Positions 63,775 to 64,000 of a DNA stretch of 64,000 bases are shown in pieces. The position numbers were made by a program, and so were the translations under genes. Origin of the DNA: CAWBRT01 sp963814745 (GTDB lineage Bacteria > Acidobacteriota > Terriglobia > Terriglobales > Acidobacteriaceae); NCBI GenBank assembly GCA_963814745.1, contig CAWFEA010000003.1:186001-250000 (forward strand), written 5' to 3'. The notes beneath the pieces are model-generated. The model made no database searches. It saw nothing but the letters and a program-made list of their open reading frames with translations, and was not told where the DNA came from. Position 1 is the stretch's first letter, and every line of letters starts with the position of its first letter.

Positions 63775-64000
63775 ATGAGTCCCAAAGGTAGACCGAAAAA
63801 GAAGATCGTTGCGGACAGAGAGGTATCCCGTGCCATGTCGGCCCTCGGCCGCGTTGGCGGGCTGGCCCGCGCGCAAAAAATGACGCCCGAAGAGCGGCGC
63901 GCGAGCGCGCTCAAGGCTTCGAAGGCTGCCGCGGTAGCGCGCACAAAGAAAGCACAAAGAAAGCTGCCGAGCACAAGCAACAATCAGAGTAAAATGCGAC
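63775..64000 (+). CDS. Small basic protein, cut by window end
   Basis: The frame starts MSPKGRPKKKIVADREVSRA and continues with LGRVGGLARAQKMTPEERRA and a Lys/Ala-rich tail; it is still open at the last base. The GGLARA..MTPEER pattern occurs in many small uncharacterised proteins with KGG-like motifs. It is divergent from the recombinase. Confidence 0.5.
   Translation, partial: MSPKGRPKKKIVADREVSRAMSALGRVGGLARAQKMTPEERRASALKASKAAAVARTKKAQRKLPSTSNNQSKMR

Overview
The window looks like chromosomal DNA of a soil-type Acidobacteriota (Terriglobia-like). This is an inference from high GC, a stand-alone NusG/UpxY paralogue, a sedolisin-family peptidase, the many Tat-signal binding proteins and amidohydrolases, and a dispersed inverted-repeat element containing the 'tcattctgagcgagc' core. 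No rRNA or marker gene fixes the taxonomy. There is one complete tRNA gene, tRNA-Arg(TCG), and a 3' half of tRNA-Cys.

Layout. 1-3.3 kb: end of an RND multidrug efflux operon (permease, adaptor, outer-membrane factor), then tRNA-Arg. 3.6-9.6 kb: small-acid metabolism (3-hydroxyisobutyrate-dehydrogenase-like enzyme, DsrE protein, a twice-frameshifted thiamine-diphosphate enzyme, an MFS carrier, a cyclase/hydrolase). 10.2-23.6 kb: NusG paralogue, TetR regulator and lactonase-like hydrolase, then a branched-chain-amino-acid-type ABC importer (with a fused permease-ATPase) leading into two MmgE/PrpD proteins, a PrpF isomerase and a SAF-domain dehydrogenase. Together these read as an uptake and catabolic unit for an unidentified organic acid. 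23.8-31.1 kb: a haloacid-dehalogenase-like protein and a complete heavy-metal-type RND operon. 31.4-38.6 kb: an IS21 scar, a sedolisin, a secreted protein of unknown family, and a + strand group of coiled-coil protein, trypsin-like protease and patatin. 39-41.5 kb: an amidohydrolase and a zone of gene debris around a tRNA-Cys fragment. 42.2-51.4 kb: amidohydrolase, Dpp-type peptide importer and M20 peptidase. 51.5-55.5 kb: acyl-CoA synthetase scrap, two dehydrogenases, MFS carrier. 55.6-64 kb: mobile DNA, comprising a group II intron, an IS91-like element with a dead tyrosine recombinase, and serine-recombinase remnants flanking a peptide-maturation cassette.

The most novel candidate is the cassette at 60754-62562. 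It holds an 85-residue peptide with 14 Cys, three perfect 9-residue repeats and an acidic residue shortly after every Cys, followed by a radical SAM/SPASM maturase. This has the hallmarks of a ranthipeptide-like RiPP (Cys-to-Asp/Glu thioethers, compare freyrasin). The Cys/Asp/Gly-rich reading frame continues for 17 codons past the TGA stop, and that TGA sits where a Cys would be expected. A second possible defence-like group is the coiled-coil/trypsin/patatin cluster at 34.9-38.6 kb.

Several genes carry single-base, mostly homopolymer-length frameshifts (5205-6879, 33085-34441, 34934-36347, 62964-63600 and others). Assembly error and real decay cannot be separated from this sequence alone.
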